Made by a program: the position numbers and the translations under genes
Part shown: positions 34,247 to 42,110 of the stretch, piece by piece
Layout of the letters: each line of letters opens with the position of its first letter
How positions within the stretch are numbered: position 1 is the first letter of the stretch
The notes under the pieces: model-generated
What the model was told of the DNA's origin: nothing
Database searches by the model: none
Seen by the model: the letters and a program-made list of their open reading frames with translations, nothing else
Source of the DNA: Salinispora tropica CNB-440
Lineage (GTDB): Bacteria > Actinomycetota > Actinomycetes > Mycobacteriales > Micromonosporaceae
Assembly: GCF_000016425.1 (NCBI RefSeq)
Contig: NC_009380.1
Coordinates: 4,096,144-4,160,143 of the forward strand
Reading direction: 5' to 3'
Length of the DNA: 64,000 bases

Positions 34247-35149
34247 TCAGAACAGGGCGCTGGCCAGTGCCCGACGGGCCAGCGCCACCGCGGAATCGTC
34301 GGGACCGGCGATGGTGAAGAGGCCGACGAGGTGCTGACGTACCTTCTCGCGGTCCTCGCCGGCGGTACGGCGAACCAGCCCGACCAGACGTTGGTAGGCC
34401 TGTTCCGCCATCCCGCCGAGCACCTCGACATCGGCGGCGAGCAGCTGGGCGTCGACGTCGTCGGTTGCCGCGGCCGCCGCGGTGAGCACCGCCTGCGGGT
34501 CAGCACCGGCGACCCGACGGGCAAGCCCGACCTGGGCCAGGCCTGCCTCCGCCGCGGCGTCCGAGGGCGTCTCGGCCAGAATCTTGCGGTACGCCTGCTC
34601 CGCGGTGTCCAGGTCGCCGTTGAGCAGCGACTCGTCGGCCTCGTCCAACCGTGGATCGGCCGTCTCGGCCACAGTCGCGCCACCAGCCTTGAGAACCGCC
34701 TGGATCCACTGCCGTAGCTGCGCCTCGGGCACCACTCCGGAGAACGCGTCAACCGGCTGGCCGCCGACCACCGCGTAGACCATCGGGATGCCCTGTACCC
34801 GGAACATCTGCGCCAGCCGGGGGTTGGCGTCCACGTCGACCTTGGCCAGCACCCAGGCGCCGGCGCCCTCGACGGCGAGCCGCTCGAGTACCGGCGAGAG
34901 CTGCTTACAGGGCTCGCACCACTCGGCCCAGAAATCGACGACCACCGGTGTACTGAGCGACCGTTCAAGGACCTCTGCCTGGAAGGTTGCCTCGGAAACA
35001 TCGATGACGGCGGCAGTGCTCCCGACGCCGTCATCGGACGGGCCGGACTGGGCAGGCGCGGGGGCCGGGGAGGGTGCGGGGGTGCGCAGCGCGCTGAGGT
35101 CTACCGCGCCGCGGGTAAAGATCGACGGGGTGATCCGTGGGTCGCTCAT
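34247..35149 (-). CDS. Thioredoxin-TPR co-chaperone (CnoX/YbbN-like)
   Basis: 300-residue cytoplasmic protein. A Pro/Ala-rich N-terminus (to about 45) is followed by a thioredoxin domain (about 48-155) whose active site reads WCEPC rather than WCGPC. Then comes a C-terminal helical TPR-like region ('DEADESLLNGDLDTAEQAYRKIL', then 'LLAADVEVLGGMAEQAYQRLVGLVRR'). This is the CnoX layout: proteins that protect substrates from overoxidation and hand them to chaperonins. Glu in the CxxC loop should alter redox potential. Confidence 0.85.
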   Translation of the reverse strand: MSDPRITPSIFTRGAVDLSALRTPAPSPAPAPAQSGPSDDGVGSTAAVIDVSEATFQAEVLERSLSTPVVVDFWAEWCEPCKQLSPVLERLAVEGAGAWVLAKVDVDANPRLAQMFRVQGIPMVYAVVGGQPVDAFSGVVPEAQLRQWIQAVLKAGGATVAETADPRLDEADESLLNGDLDTAEQAYRKILAETPSDAAAEAGLAQVGLARRVAGADPQAVLTAAAAATDDVDAQLLAADVEVLGGMAEQAYQRLVGLVRRTAGEDREKVRQHLVGLFTIAGPDDSAVALARRALASALF

Positions 35150-35186
35150 GGTTACCTAGTCTCGCACGGGTGACGCCAATCTCCGC

Positions 35187-35205
35187 CCTTCGGCGACGCC
35201 GAAGG
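35187..35205. terminator. Hairpin between icmA and the thioredoxin-like gene
   Basis: Perfect 8-bp stem CCTTCGGC/GCCGAAGG with a 3-nt loop, in a 113-bp gap. It probably ends the thiolase-meaB-icmA transcript. Confidence 0.65.
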
Positions 35206-35262
35206 TCACGGTTCTCACGCAGGTCACCACACCTGCCCGCCGCGCCTGCGGGATACCGACGG

Positions 35263-36951
35263 TCAGAAGCGAGCCGGTTCGCGGTAGACACCCCACTCGA
35301 GGCGCAGCGCATCGCAGATCTCGCCCAGGGTCGCCTCGGCGCGGACCGCGTCGAGCATGGCCGGGATCATGTTCCCGCTGGTCCGGCTGACCGCGACCAT
35401 CCGCTCCAACGCCGCGCTGACCTCGGCGTCATCCCGGGCTGCCTTTCGCTCGCCGAGGGTACGCCGCTGCTCCAACTCGACCTCGTGCGAGATCCGCAGG
35501 ATCTCCAGGTCCTTGGCGACCGTGCCGGTGTGACAGTTGACTCCGACGATCTTCTTCTCGCCCTTCTCCAGCGCCCGCTGGTAGGCGAACGCCGCCTCGG
35601 CGATGTGTCCGGTGAACCAACCGTCCTCAATCCCCCGCAGAATTCCCGAGGTCATCGGACCGATCTCGTGCGGCCCCTCGCCACCGAGCTGCCGGATCCG
35701 GGCGAAGATCTCCTCCGCCTCGGCCTCGATCTTGTCGGTGAGCGCCTCGACGTACCAGGAGCCGCCCAACGGGTCGGCCACGCTGGTCACCCCGGTCTCC
35801 TCCATCAACACCTGCTGGGTCCGCAGGGCGATCTCGGCCGACTCGTCGGTGGGCAGCGCGAGGGTCTCGTCGAGGGCGTTGGTGTGCAGCGAGTTGGTGC
35901 CGCCGAGCACGGCCGCGAGGGCCTCCACGGCCGTCCGGACCACGTTGTTGACCGGCTGCTGCGCGGTCAGCGAGACCCCGGCGGTCTGGGTGTGGAAGCG
36001 CAGCCACTGCGCCTTCTCGCTCGTGGCACCGTAGACGTCGCGCAGCCAGCGGGCCCAGATCCGGCGCGCGGCACGGAACTTCGCGACCTCCTCGAAGAAG
36101 TCCACATGGGAATCGAAGAAGAAGCTCAGGCCCGGGGCGAAGACGTTCACGTCGAGGCCGCGGGAGAGGCCCAGCTCGACGTAGCCGAAGCCGTCGGCGA
36201 GGGTGTACGCCAGCTCCTGCGCGGCCGTCGAGCCCGCCTCCCGGATGTGGTAGCCGGAGACGGAGAGCGGCTTGTAGCGGGGAATCTCGCGAGCGCAGTA
36301 CTCCATCAGGTCGCCGATGAGGCGCAGGTGCGGCTCTGGGTCGAAGAGCCACTCCTTCTGCGCGATGTACTCCTTGAAGATGTCTGTCTGCAGGGTGCCG
36401 TCCAGGCGGGAGAGGTCCGCGCCCTGCCGCTCGGCAGCGATCAGATACATGCAGAACACCGGGACGGCCGGCCCGGAGATGGTCATACTCGTCGTGACAC
36501 CGGCCAGGTCGATGCCGTCGAAGAGCACCTCCATGTCCGCGGCGCTGTCCACCGCGACCCCGCAGTGCCCGACCTCGCCGAGTGACTGCGGGTCATCCGA
36601 GTCACGACCCATCAGCGTGGGCATGTCGAAGGCGACGGAGAGCCCGCCGCCCCCCGCGCCCAGGATCATCTTGTAGCGCTCGTTGGTCTGCCGGGCGTTA
36701 CCGAAACCGGCGAACTGCCGGATGGTCCAGGCCCGCCCCCGGTAGCCGGTCGGGTGTAGACCACGGGTGTACGGGAACTCGCCCGGCCAGCCGATCCGCT
36801 CAAAGCCGGGATGATCCACCCCCTCCGGCGGCCCGTACACGGGGGCGACAGTCATCCCGGAGAGCGTGGTGAAGTCGGCGTCCCGTTTGCGCGCGGCATC
36901 GTAGCGGTCCTGCCAGCGTCTCCGTCCAGCGGCGATCTCGTCGGCGTTCAT
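35263..36951 (-). CDS. icmA: Isobutyryl-CoA mutase large subunit
   Basis: 562-residue TIM-barrel subunit of an adenosylcobalamin mutase, without the B12-binding domain. Two substrate-selecting residues decide its identity: Phe80 in 'WTIRQFAGF' and Gln198 in 'QTDIFKEYIAQKE', where methylmalonyl-CoA mutase has Tyr and Arg to hold the carboxylate. Phe/Gln is the established isobutyryl-CoA mutase signature, at the published positions. It interconverts isobutyryl- and n-butyryl-CoA, linking valine breakdown to the butyryl-CoA pool. It needs a small B12-binding partner (IcmB), which is not in this window. GAGGAGGAG precedes ATG 36951. The neighbouring meaB encodes the G-protein chaperone. Confidence 0.93.
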   Translation of the reverse strand: MNADEIAAGRRRWQDRYDAARKRDADFTTLSGMTVAPVYGPPEGVDHPGFERIGWPGEFPYTRGLHPTGYRGRAWTIRQFAGFGNARQTNERYKMILGAGGGGLSVAFDMPTLMGRDSDDPQSLGEVGHCGVAVDSAADMEVLFDGIDLAGVTTSMTISGPAVPVFCMYLIAAERQGADLSRLDGTLQTDIFKEYIAQKEWLFDPEPHLRLIGDLMEYCAREIPRYKPLSVSGYHIREAGSTAAQELAYTLADGFGYVELGLSRGLDVNVFAPGLSFFFDSHVDFFEEVAKFRAARRIWARWLRDVYGATSEKAQWLRFHTQTAGVSLTAQQPVNNVVRTAVEALAAVLGGTNSLHTNALDETLALPTDESAEIALRTQQVLMEETGVTSVADPLGGSWYVEALTDKIEAEAEEIFARIRQLGGEGPHEIGPMTSGILRGIEDGWFTGHIAEAAFAYQRALEKGEKKIVGVNCHTGTVAKDLEILRISHEVELEQRRTLGERKAARDDAEVSAALERMVAVSRTSGNMIPAMLDAVRAEATLGEICDALRLEWGVYREPARF

Positions 36952-37014
36952 CCGCGGGCTCCTCCTCGGGTCTTCGACTCCACCTCCGAGTGTAGAACCC
37001 GTCCTGAACGGTCG

Positions 37015-38052
37015 CTAAGGACGTTCGTACCGGCCGGTAGGGTTACCGGCGCTGTCGCCGGCGATCTGGGCAAGGAGCTGATCAGCCGCCGCGTACGGGT
37101 CGAGTGAACCCGCTGCCACCCGGGCAGCGAGCGTCGACAGCTCCGTGCCGTCACGCAGCGAGCCGATTCGGTCCCGGAGCACGCCCAGCGCGATCGCCTC
37201 CACCTCTGCGGCGGCCCGGGCCTCCTGGCGACGGCGCAGTTCGCCCCGCTCGACCAGCCAACCCCGGTGCTTGTCGATCGCCGCGGCGACGTCGTTGATC
37301 CCCTCGCCACGTACGGCGACAGCGCGTACCACCGCTGGCCGCCACTGCCCCGGCCCTCGCTCCCCCAGTGCGATCATGCCCTGGATGTCCCGGACCGTGG
37401 CGTCGGCGCCATCCCGGTCGGCCTTGTTGACCACGAACACGTCGGCAATCTCGAGGATGCCGGCCTTGACCGCCTGGATCGCGTCTCCCATCCCGGGCGC
37501 GAGCAGCACGAGCGTGGTGTCCGCGAGCGAGGCGACCTCAACCTCTGCCTGACCCACACCGACGGTCTCCACCAGGACCACGTCGCAGCCGGCGCCCTCC
37601 AGCACCCGGACCGCCTGCGGAGTTGCCGCCGAGAGCCCACCGAGGTGGCCCCGACTGGACATGGAACGGATGTAGACACCGGGATCGATGGCATGGTCCT
37701 GCATGCGGACCCGGTCGCCGAGAATCGCCCCACCGGTGAAGGGGCTGGACGGGTCGATGGCCAGCACGCCGACTCGGTGTCCCCGAGAGCGCAGCGCTCG
37801 CACCAACTCGTTGGTGGTGGTCGACTTACCCACTCCTGGCGAGCCCGTCAGGCCGACCACCTGGGCCTGGCCCGCGTACGGGGCGAAAGCCGCCGCGATC
37901 AGCGGCAGCGTCTCGTCCCCGGACTCGACCAGCGTGATAAGCCGGGCGACCGCACGAGGGTCACCCGCGCGGGCCCGATCGACGAGCATGGGTATGTCCC
38001 GGCTGCGGCGCACCGGCGGCACGACCGGGACATTGTTGACGGCGTCAGTCAT
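37015..38052 (-). CDS. meaB: MeaB-family mutase chaperone GTPase
   Basis: 345-residue SIMIBI-class G protein. Walker A 'GLTGSPGVGKSTTTNEL' is at about 63-79; 'LAIDPSSPFTGGAILGDRVRM' (shortened) carries the family-specific switch; 'VLVETVGVGQAEVEVAS' is the DxxG-like region (Glu in place of Asp); and 'FVVNKADRDGA' is NKxD. MeaB proteins load and protect adenosylcobalamin in acyl-CoA mutases. Its position 63 bp upstream of icmA and 40 bp downstream of the thiolase gene indicates one operon serving IcmA, and possibly the ethylmalonyl-CoA mutase at 52.8 kb. Confidence 0.93.
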   Translation of the reverse strand: MTDAVNNVPVVPPVRRSRDIPMLVDRARAGDPRAVARLITLVESGDETLPLIAAAFAPYAGQAQVVGLTGSPGVGKSTTTNELVRALRSRGHRVGVLAIDPSSPFTGGAILGDRVRMQDHAIDPGVYIRSMSSRGHLGGLSAATPQAVRVLEGAGCDVVLVETVGVGQAEVEVASLADTTLVLLAPGMGDAIQAVKAGILEIADVFVVNKADRDGADATVRDIQGMIALGERGPGQWRPAVVRAVAVRGEGINDVAAAIDKHRGWLVERGELRRRQEARAAAEVEAIALGVLRDRIGSLRDGTELSTLAARVAAGSLDPYAAADQLLAQIAGDSAGNPTGRYERP

Positions 38053-38092
38053 GGTGCCTTTCGTTCCCGACCACGGGGCTCGCCGGTCTGGC

Positions 38093-39292
38093 TCACCCCT
38101 GGCTCTCGGCCCCTGCTGGGACGTGGATGATCAGCGCGTCGCCCTGACCACCACCACCACAGAGCGCCGCCGCGCCGGTGCCGCCACCGCGCCGCTTGAG
38201 CTCCAGCGCCAGAGTCAGGACCAGCCGGGCACCGGACATGCCGATCGGATGCCCAAGGGCGATCGCGCCGCCGTTGACGTTGACCTTGTCCGGGCTGACC
38301 CCGAGATCACGGGTCGACTGGATGCCCACCTGCGCAAACGCCTCGTTGATCTCGATCAGGTCAAGATCATCGATGGTGAGGCCAGCCTTCCGGAGCGCGT
38401 GGCCGATCGCATTGGACGGCTGCGAGTGCAGTGAGTTGTCCGGGCCAGCGACGTTGCCGTGCGCACCGATCTCAGCCAGCCAGGTCAGTCCCAGCTCCTT
38501 GGCCTTGGCCTTACTCATCACCACGACGGCAGCAGCCCCATCGGAGATCGGCGACGAGCTGCCGGCGGTGATACTGCCCTCCGGAGCGAAGGCCGGACGC
38601 AGCTTCGCCAGCGACTCAGCGGTGGTGTCCGGACGAATACCCTCGTCCTCGCTGATCACCAACGGCTCACCCTTGCGCTGCGGGAGAACGACCGGGGTGA
38701 TCTCTTCGGTGAAGTGCCCGTTCTTCTGGGCGGCGGCGGCACGCTGGTGGCTTCCCGCGGCGAACGCGTCCTGCTCGGCACGGCTGATCCCCTTGGTGCT
38801 GCCGTGCCGCTCGGTCGACTCCCCCATCGAACAGCAGTCCCAGGCGTCGGTGAGCCCGTCGAGGGCCATGTGATCCTTGATCACCACGTCGCCGTACTTG
38901 TAGCCGCCCCGCTGCCCCAGCAGCAGATGTGGGGCGTTGGTCATCGACTCCATACCGCCGGCCACGACGATGTCGAACTCCCCAGCCCGGATCAACTGGT
39001 CCGCCAGGGCGATGGCATCCAGACCGGAGAGGCAGACCTTGTTGACGGTCAGCGCCGGGACCGAGAGCGGGATGCCCGCCTCGGCAGCCGCCTGCCGGGC
39101 CGGAATCTGACCGGCGCCCGCCTGGAGCACCTGCCCCATGATCACGTACTGGACCTGGTCGGGGGCGACCTCGGCACGCTCCAGCGCTGCCTTGATTGCC
39201 ACGCCACCAAGCCGGGTCGCGGAAAGGTCCTTGAGATTTCCCAGCAGTCGCCCCATCGGGGTTCGAGCGCCGCTGACGATCACCGAAGCCAT
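38093..39292 (-). CDS. Acetyl-CoA acetyltransferase (thiolase)
   Basis: 399-residue biosynthetic-type thiolase that condenses two acetyl-CoA to acetoacetyl-CoA. Nucleophile Cys87 lies in 'VNKVCLSGLDAI'; 'GGMESMTNAPHLL' and the C-terminal 'NVNGGAIALGHPIGMSGAR' with its active-site His follow; and the second Cys is in 'LCGGGGQGDAL'. ATG 39292 has GGAGG 5 nt away; longer frames upstream lack homology. It feeds the 3-hydroxybutyryl-CoA, crotonyl-CoA, ethylmalonyl-CoA route encoded nearby. A palindrome just upstream suggests TetR-type control. Confidence 0.93.
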   Translation of the reverse strand: MASVIVSGARTPMGRLLGNLKDLSATRLGGVAIKAALERAEVAPDQVQYVIMGQVLQAGAGQIPARQAAAEAGIPLSVPALTVNKVCLSGLDAIALADQLIRAGEFDIVVAGGMESMTNAPHLLLGQRGGYKYGDVVIKDHMALDGLTDAWDCCSMGESTERHGSTKGISRAEQDAFAAGSHQRAAAAQKNGHFTEEITPVVLPQRKGEPLVISEDEGIRPDTTAESLAKLRPAFAPEGSITAGSSSPISDGAAAVVVMSKAKAKELGLTWLAEIGAHGNVAGPDNSLHSQPSNAIGHALRKAGLTIDDLDLIEINEAFAQVGIQSTRDLGVSPDKVNVNGGAIALGHPIGMSGARLVLTLALELKRRGGGTGAAALCGGGGQGDALIIHVPAGAESQG

Positions 39293-39324
39293 ACCTGCCT
39301 CCGAGGGTGCCGACCTGTACGCCT

Positions 39325-39336
39325 TAACGATTGTTA
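39325..39336. promoter_or_regulatory. Candidate TetR-type operator upstream of the thiolase
   Basis: TAACGATTGTTA (TAAC/GTTA arms, 4-bp spacer) lies 33 bp upstream of the thiolase start, in an AT-rich island within GC-rich sequence. A second inverted repeat GCTTC-TG-GAAGC follows at about 39348-39359. The arms resemble sites of TetR regulators of acyl-CoA metabolism; regulator unknown. Confidence 0.4.
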
Positions 39337-39669
39337 GGACGAACCTTAGCTTCTGGAAGCAGATCGACGACGGTGACCCCACGCACATCGACGACGCACG
39401 GTAGGGCCAACCGGGTGTACGGCCACTCATCAGCCGCCGCACAAGGAGTACGGGATCCCCGCCAGCGACCGCCCGCACAGCGTAGCGGTCCGCGCCCGGT
39501 CCCGCGGGGCAGCGACCGCCATGCCCGGGGCACCCCGGCGCCGACCCGGACCGTCGGCGCGAGCAACCGCAGCCGGCAGCTCTCCGCGGCACGGGTCAGC
39601 ACCCCTCCCGCGGCGTGAGATAGCCGACTGGCCACGCCCCCCGCGCACGCGTTCGGCCAGACTGACGCC

Positions 39670-40143
39670 ATGGCCGAGAATCCCCCCGTCGAGTCCGCTG
39701 CGGACCACGGCACAGACATCGGACTACGTCGCATCGACCACGTCGGTATCGCCGTACCCGACCTGGACGAGGCGATCGACTTCTACCAGCGCGCCTTCGG
39801 CATGCGGTGCGTACACACCGAGACAAACGAGGAGCAGGGCGTCCGCGAGGCGATGCTGGCGGTCGGCCCGACTGCCGCCGGCGGTTGCGTGCAGCTGCTC
39901 GCCCCGCTCTCGCCGGAGTCCACGATCGCGCGGTTCCTCGACCGGCAGGGCCCAGGGATGCAGCAGGTCGCGTACACGGTCACGGACATCGACGTAGCCT
40001 GCGCGAAGCTGCGCGAGCGGGGTCTCCGCCTGCTGTATGCGCAGCCGAGGCGGGGTACCGCGAACTCCCGGGTCAACTTCGTCCACCCGAAGGACGCCGG
40101 TGGCGTCCTGGTCGAGCTGGTCGAGCCCGCCGCGGACCGCTGA
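39670..40143 (+). CDS. mce: Methylmalonyl-CoA epimerase
   Basis: 157-residue vicinal-oxygen-chelate protein with two glyoxalase-like modules. Metal ligands: His in 'RIDHVGIAVPDLDEAIDFY' (about 23), Gln in 'GPGMQQVAYTVTDID' (family 'GxGxHHIAF' position, here QQ) and Glu in 'GVLVELVEP'. It interconverts (R)- and (S)-methylmalonyl-CoA, and in the ethylmalonyl-CoA pathway also ethylmalonyl-CoA epimers. Divergent from the thiolase-meaB-icmA operon. The N-terminal 18 residues look unstructured; no strong ribosome-binding site precedes ATG 39670. Confidence 0.92.
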   Translation: MAENPPVESAADHGTDIGLRRIDHVGIAVPDLDEAIDFYQRAFGMRCVHTETNEEQGVREAMLAVGPTAAGGCVQLLAPLSPESTIARFLDRQGPGMQQVAYTVTDIDVACAKLRERGLRLLYAQPRRGTANSRVNFVHPKDAGGVLVELVEPAADR

Positions 40144-40201
40144 GGCAGGGTGGCCCCCCGCCCCAGATCCCGCCGGGCGGGCCCCCACCACCAAGGCCCC
40201 C

Positions 40202-40230
40202 GAGCTGCCGAGCTGCCGAGCTGCCGAGCT
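40202..40230. repeat. 8-bp tandem repeat (GAGCTGCC, about 3.6 copies)
   Basis: Three full GAGCTGCC units and a partial fourth lie between mce and the crotonyl-CoA carboxylase gene. A likely slippage locus, with no clear role. Confidence 0.85.
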
Positions 40231-40288
40231 CAACTGTGCGCGGTTTCGCGTCGCACCGGACACCATCACTCGTCAATCGATGCACTTT

Positions 40289-40319
40289 TTCACACAGTAC
40301 TTCCGAGGAAAGCTACCGT
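40289..40319 (+). promoter_or_regulatory. Possible promoter of crotonyl-CoA carboxylase gene
   Basis: TTCACA (40289-40294) and TACCGT (40314-40319) are 19 bp apart in the only AT-rich part of the 311-bp gap. Spacing and hexamers are a moderate match to housekeeping sigma promoters. Confidence 0.25.
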
Positions 40320-40454
40320 TCAGTAACGTCCGCCTCCACAGCAGCGCGGTCGATGCCGGATGCGTCGATACCGAGACGGTGACTAACACACCGGGCGCCG
40401 ACGATGGCATACCCCTGCCGGCCACGCGCGGGGGCGGACGAACGGGAGGTCGAA

Positions 40455-41810
40455 GTGCAGGACATCCTCGAAACGATCATGGCTGCAGAGGGTTCGGCGC
40501 AGCCCGAACGTGAACTCGCTGGTGTTGCCCGGCTCCCGGTTCCGCAGTCCTACCGGGGCGTCGTCGTACGCGCCGAGGAGACACAGATCTTCGACGGAAT
40601 GGCCACCCGGGACAAGGACCCCCGCAAGGCGCTGCACGTCCAGGATGTGCCGACCCCGCAACCCGGCCCCGGCGAGGCGCTGGTCGCGGTAATGGCCAGC
40701 GCCATCAACTACAACACAGTGTGGACGAGCATCTTCGAACCGCTGCCGACCTTCAAGTTCCTCCAGCGCTACGGCCGGCTCTCCGAGCTGACCAAGCGAC
40801 ACGACCTGCCGTACCACGTGGTCGGTTCGGATGCAGCCGGCGTCGTGCTGCGCACCGGGCCTGGCGTGACCCGGTGGCGGGCCGGCGACGAGGTCGTCGC
40901 CCACTGCCTCTCGGTGGAGCTGGAGGAGGCCGCCGGACACGACGACACCATGCTCGACCCACAGCAGCGGATCTGGGGCTTCGAGACCAACTTCGGCGGT
41001 CTGGCCGAGCTGGCCATCGTCAAGGCCAACCAGCTCATGCCGAAGCCCCGCCACCTCAGCTGGGAGGAGGCGGCGAGCCCGGGGCTGGTCAACTCCACCG
41101 CGTACCGGCAGCTCGTCTCCCACCACGGCGCCAACATGAAGCAGGGGGATGTCGTGCTGATCTGGGGGGCCTCCGGCGGCCTGGGCAGCTACGCCACCCA
41201 GATGGCGCTCACCGGCGGGGCGATTCCGGTCTGCGTGGTCTCCTCGCCGGAAAAGGCGGAGCTGTGCCGGCGGATGGGCGCGGAGCTGGTGATCGACCGA
41301 GCCGCCGAAGGCTTCCGGTTCTGGAAGGACGAGCAGACCCAGGACCCGGACGAGTGGCGCCGCTTCGGTGAACGTATTCGCGAGCTGACCGGCGGCGAGG
41401 ACCCCGACATCGTCTTCGAGCACCCCGGGCGGGAGACCTTTGGAGCCAGCGTCTTCGTCACCAAACGCGGTGGCACCGTGGTCACCTGCGCTTCGACCAG
41501 TGGCTACCAACACCAGTACGACAACCGCTACCTCTGGATGCACCTGAAGCGGATCGTCGGCAGCCACTTCGCGAACTACCGGGAGGCGTGGGAGGCGAAC
41601 CGGCTGATCGCCCTCGGCAAGATCCACCCAACCGTGTCGAAGACCTACAGCCTGGAGCAGACCGGCCAGGCCGCGTATGAGGTGCACCGGAACGCACACC
41701 AGGGCAAGGTCGGGGTCCGCTGCCTTGCTCCGACGGACGGCCTCGGTGTGCGCGATCCTGAGTTCCGAGGGCGACACGAGGCGGGGATCAACCGGTTCCG
41801 CGGTCACTGA
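40455..41810 (+). CDS. ccr: Crotonyl-CoA carboxylase/reductase
   Basis: 451-residue medium-chain dehydrogenase. It reductively carboxylates crotonyl-CoA with NADPH and CO2 to ethylmalonyl-CoA, the key step of the ethylmalonyl-CoA pathway and a polyketide extender source. The nucleotide site is 'LIWGASGGLGSYATQMAL' (about 235-252). The four residues known to hold CO2 in the Kitasatospora enzyme (Asn81, Phe170, Glu171, His365) are present with a uniform offset of six: N87, F176, E177, H371. GTG 40455 is chosen because GGGAGG lies 5 nt upstream; the longer frame from 40404 has no site. Confidence 0.94.
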   Translation: MQDILETIMAAEGSAQPERELAGVARLPVPQSYRGVVVRAEETQIFDGMATRDKDPRKALHVQDVPTPQPGPGEALVAVMASAINYNTVWTSIFEPLPTFKFLQRYGRLSELTKRHDLPYHVVGSDAAGVVLRTGPGVTRWRAGDEVVAHCLSVELEEAAGHDDTMLDPQQRIWGFETNFGGLAELAIVKANQLMPKPRHLSWEEAASPGLVNSTAYRQLVSHHGANMKQGDVVLIWGASGGLGSYATQMALTGGAIPVCVVSSPEKAELCRRMGAELVIDRAAEGFRFWKDEQTQDPDEWRRFGERIRELTGGEDPDIVFEHPGRETFGASVFVTKRGGTVVTCASTSGYQHQYDNRYLWMHLKRIVGSHFANYREAWEANRLIALGKIHPTVSKTYSLEQTGQAAYEVHRNAHQGKVGVRCLAPTDGLGVRDPEFRGRHEAGINRFRGH

Positions 41811-42110
41811 CCACACGGGCGAGGGGCGCCACCAATGTGGCGGCTGGATTGCCTTTCCATTCGCTGGGCTGGGACGCCCATTCGCACGACACCGTCTCAC
41901 CCGATACCACCTCAGAACGGAATGGGGCCGTGGGTCCTTGCTCGCGGCCCCATTCTGGAGCGCCACTTCAGACCGTCACAGCGTCCGGGAGCTGCCAAGA
42001 TCGCCGATTGGTCCGGACGCTGCGACCCGACTGGGTTGACCATGTAATGAGGACGTCAAAGGTCGGGGCACTCTTGCGAAGGCCCCCAGGTCGTCTGCCA
42101 GTATGTCCCA
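41811..42110. other. Intergenic region between ccr and a coiled-coil gene
   Basis: 300 bp without a supported gene. It contains an 11-bp perfect inverted repeat at 41920-41955, a short GCCAC/GTGGC hairpin near 41828, and presumably the promoter of the gene at 42111. Confidence 0.45.
41920..41955. terminator. Inverted repeat downstream of ccr
   Basis: GAATGGGGCCG (41920-41930) pairs perfectly with CGGCCCCATTC (41945-41955) across a 14-nt loop, 110 bp after the ccr stop. Probably a terminator, though a regulatory role for the downstream coiled-coil gene is possible. Confidence 0.55.

Noticed and set aside
35263..36951. Methylmalonyl-CoA mutase large subunit
   Set aside because: Phe80 and Gln198 replace the Tyr and Arg required for methylmalonyl-CoA, and the B12 domain is absent.
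38093..41810. Natural-product gene cluster for a polyketide extender unit
   Set aside because: No polyketide synthase or tailoring genes; neighbours are conserved primary-metabolism and growth genes.
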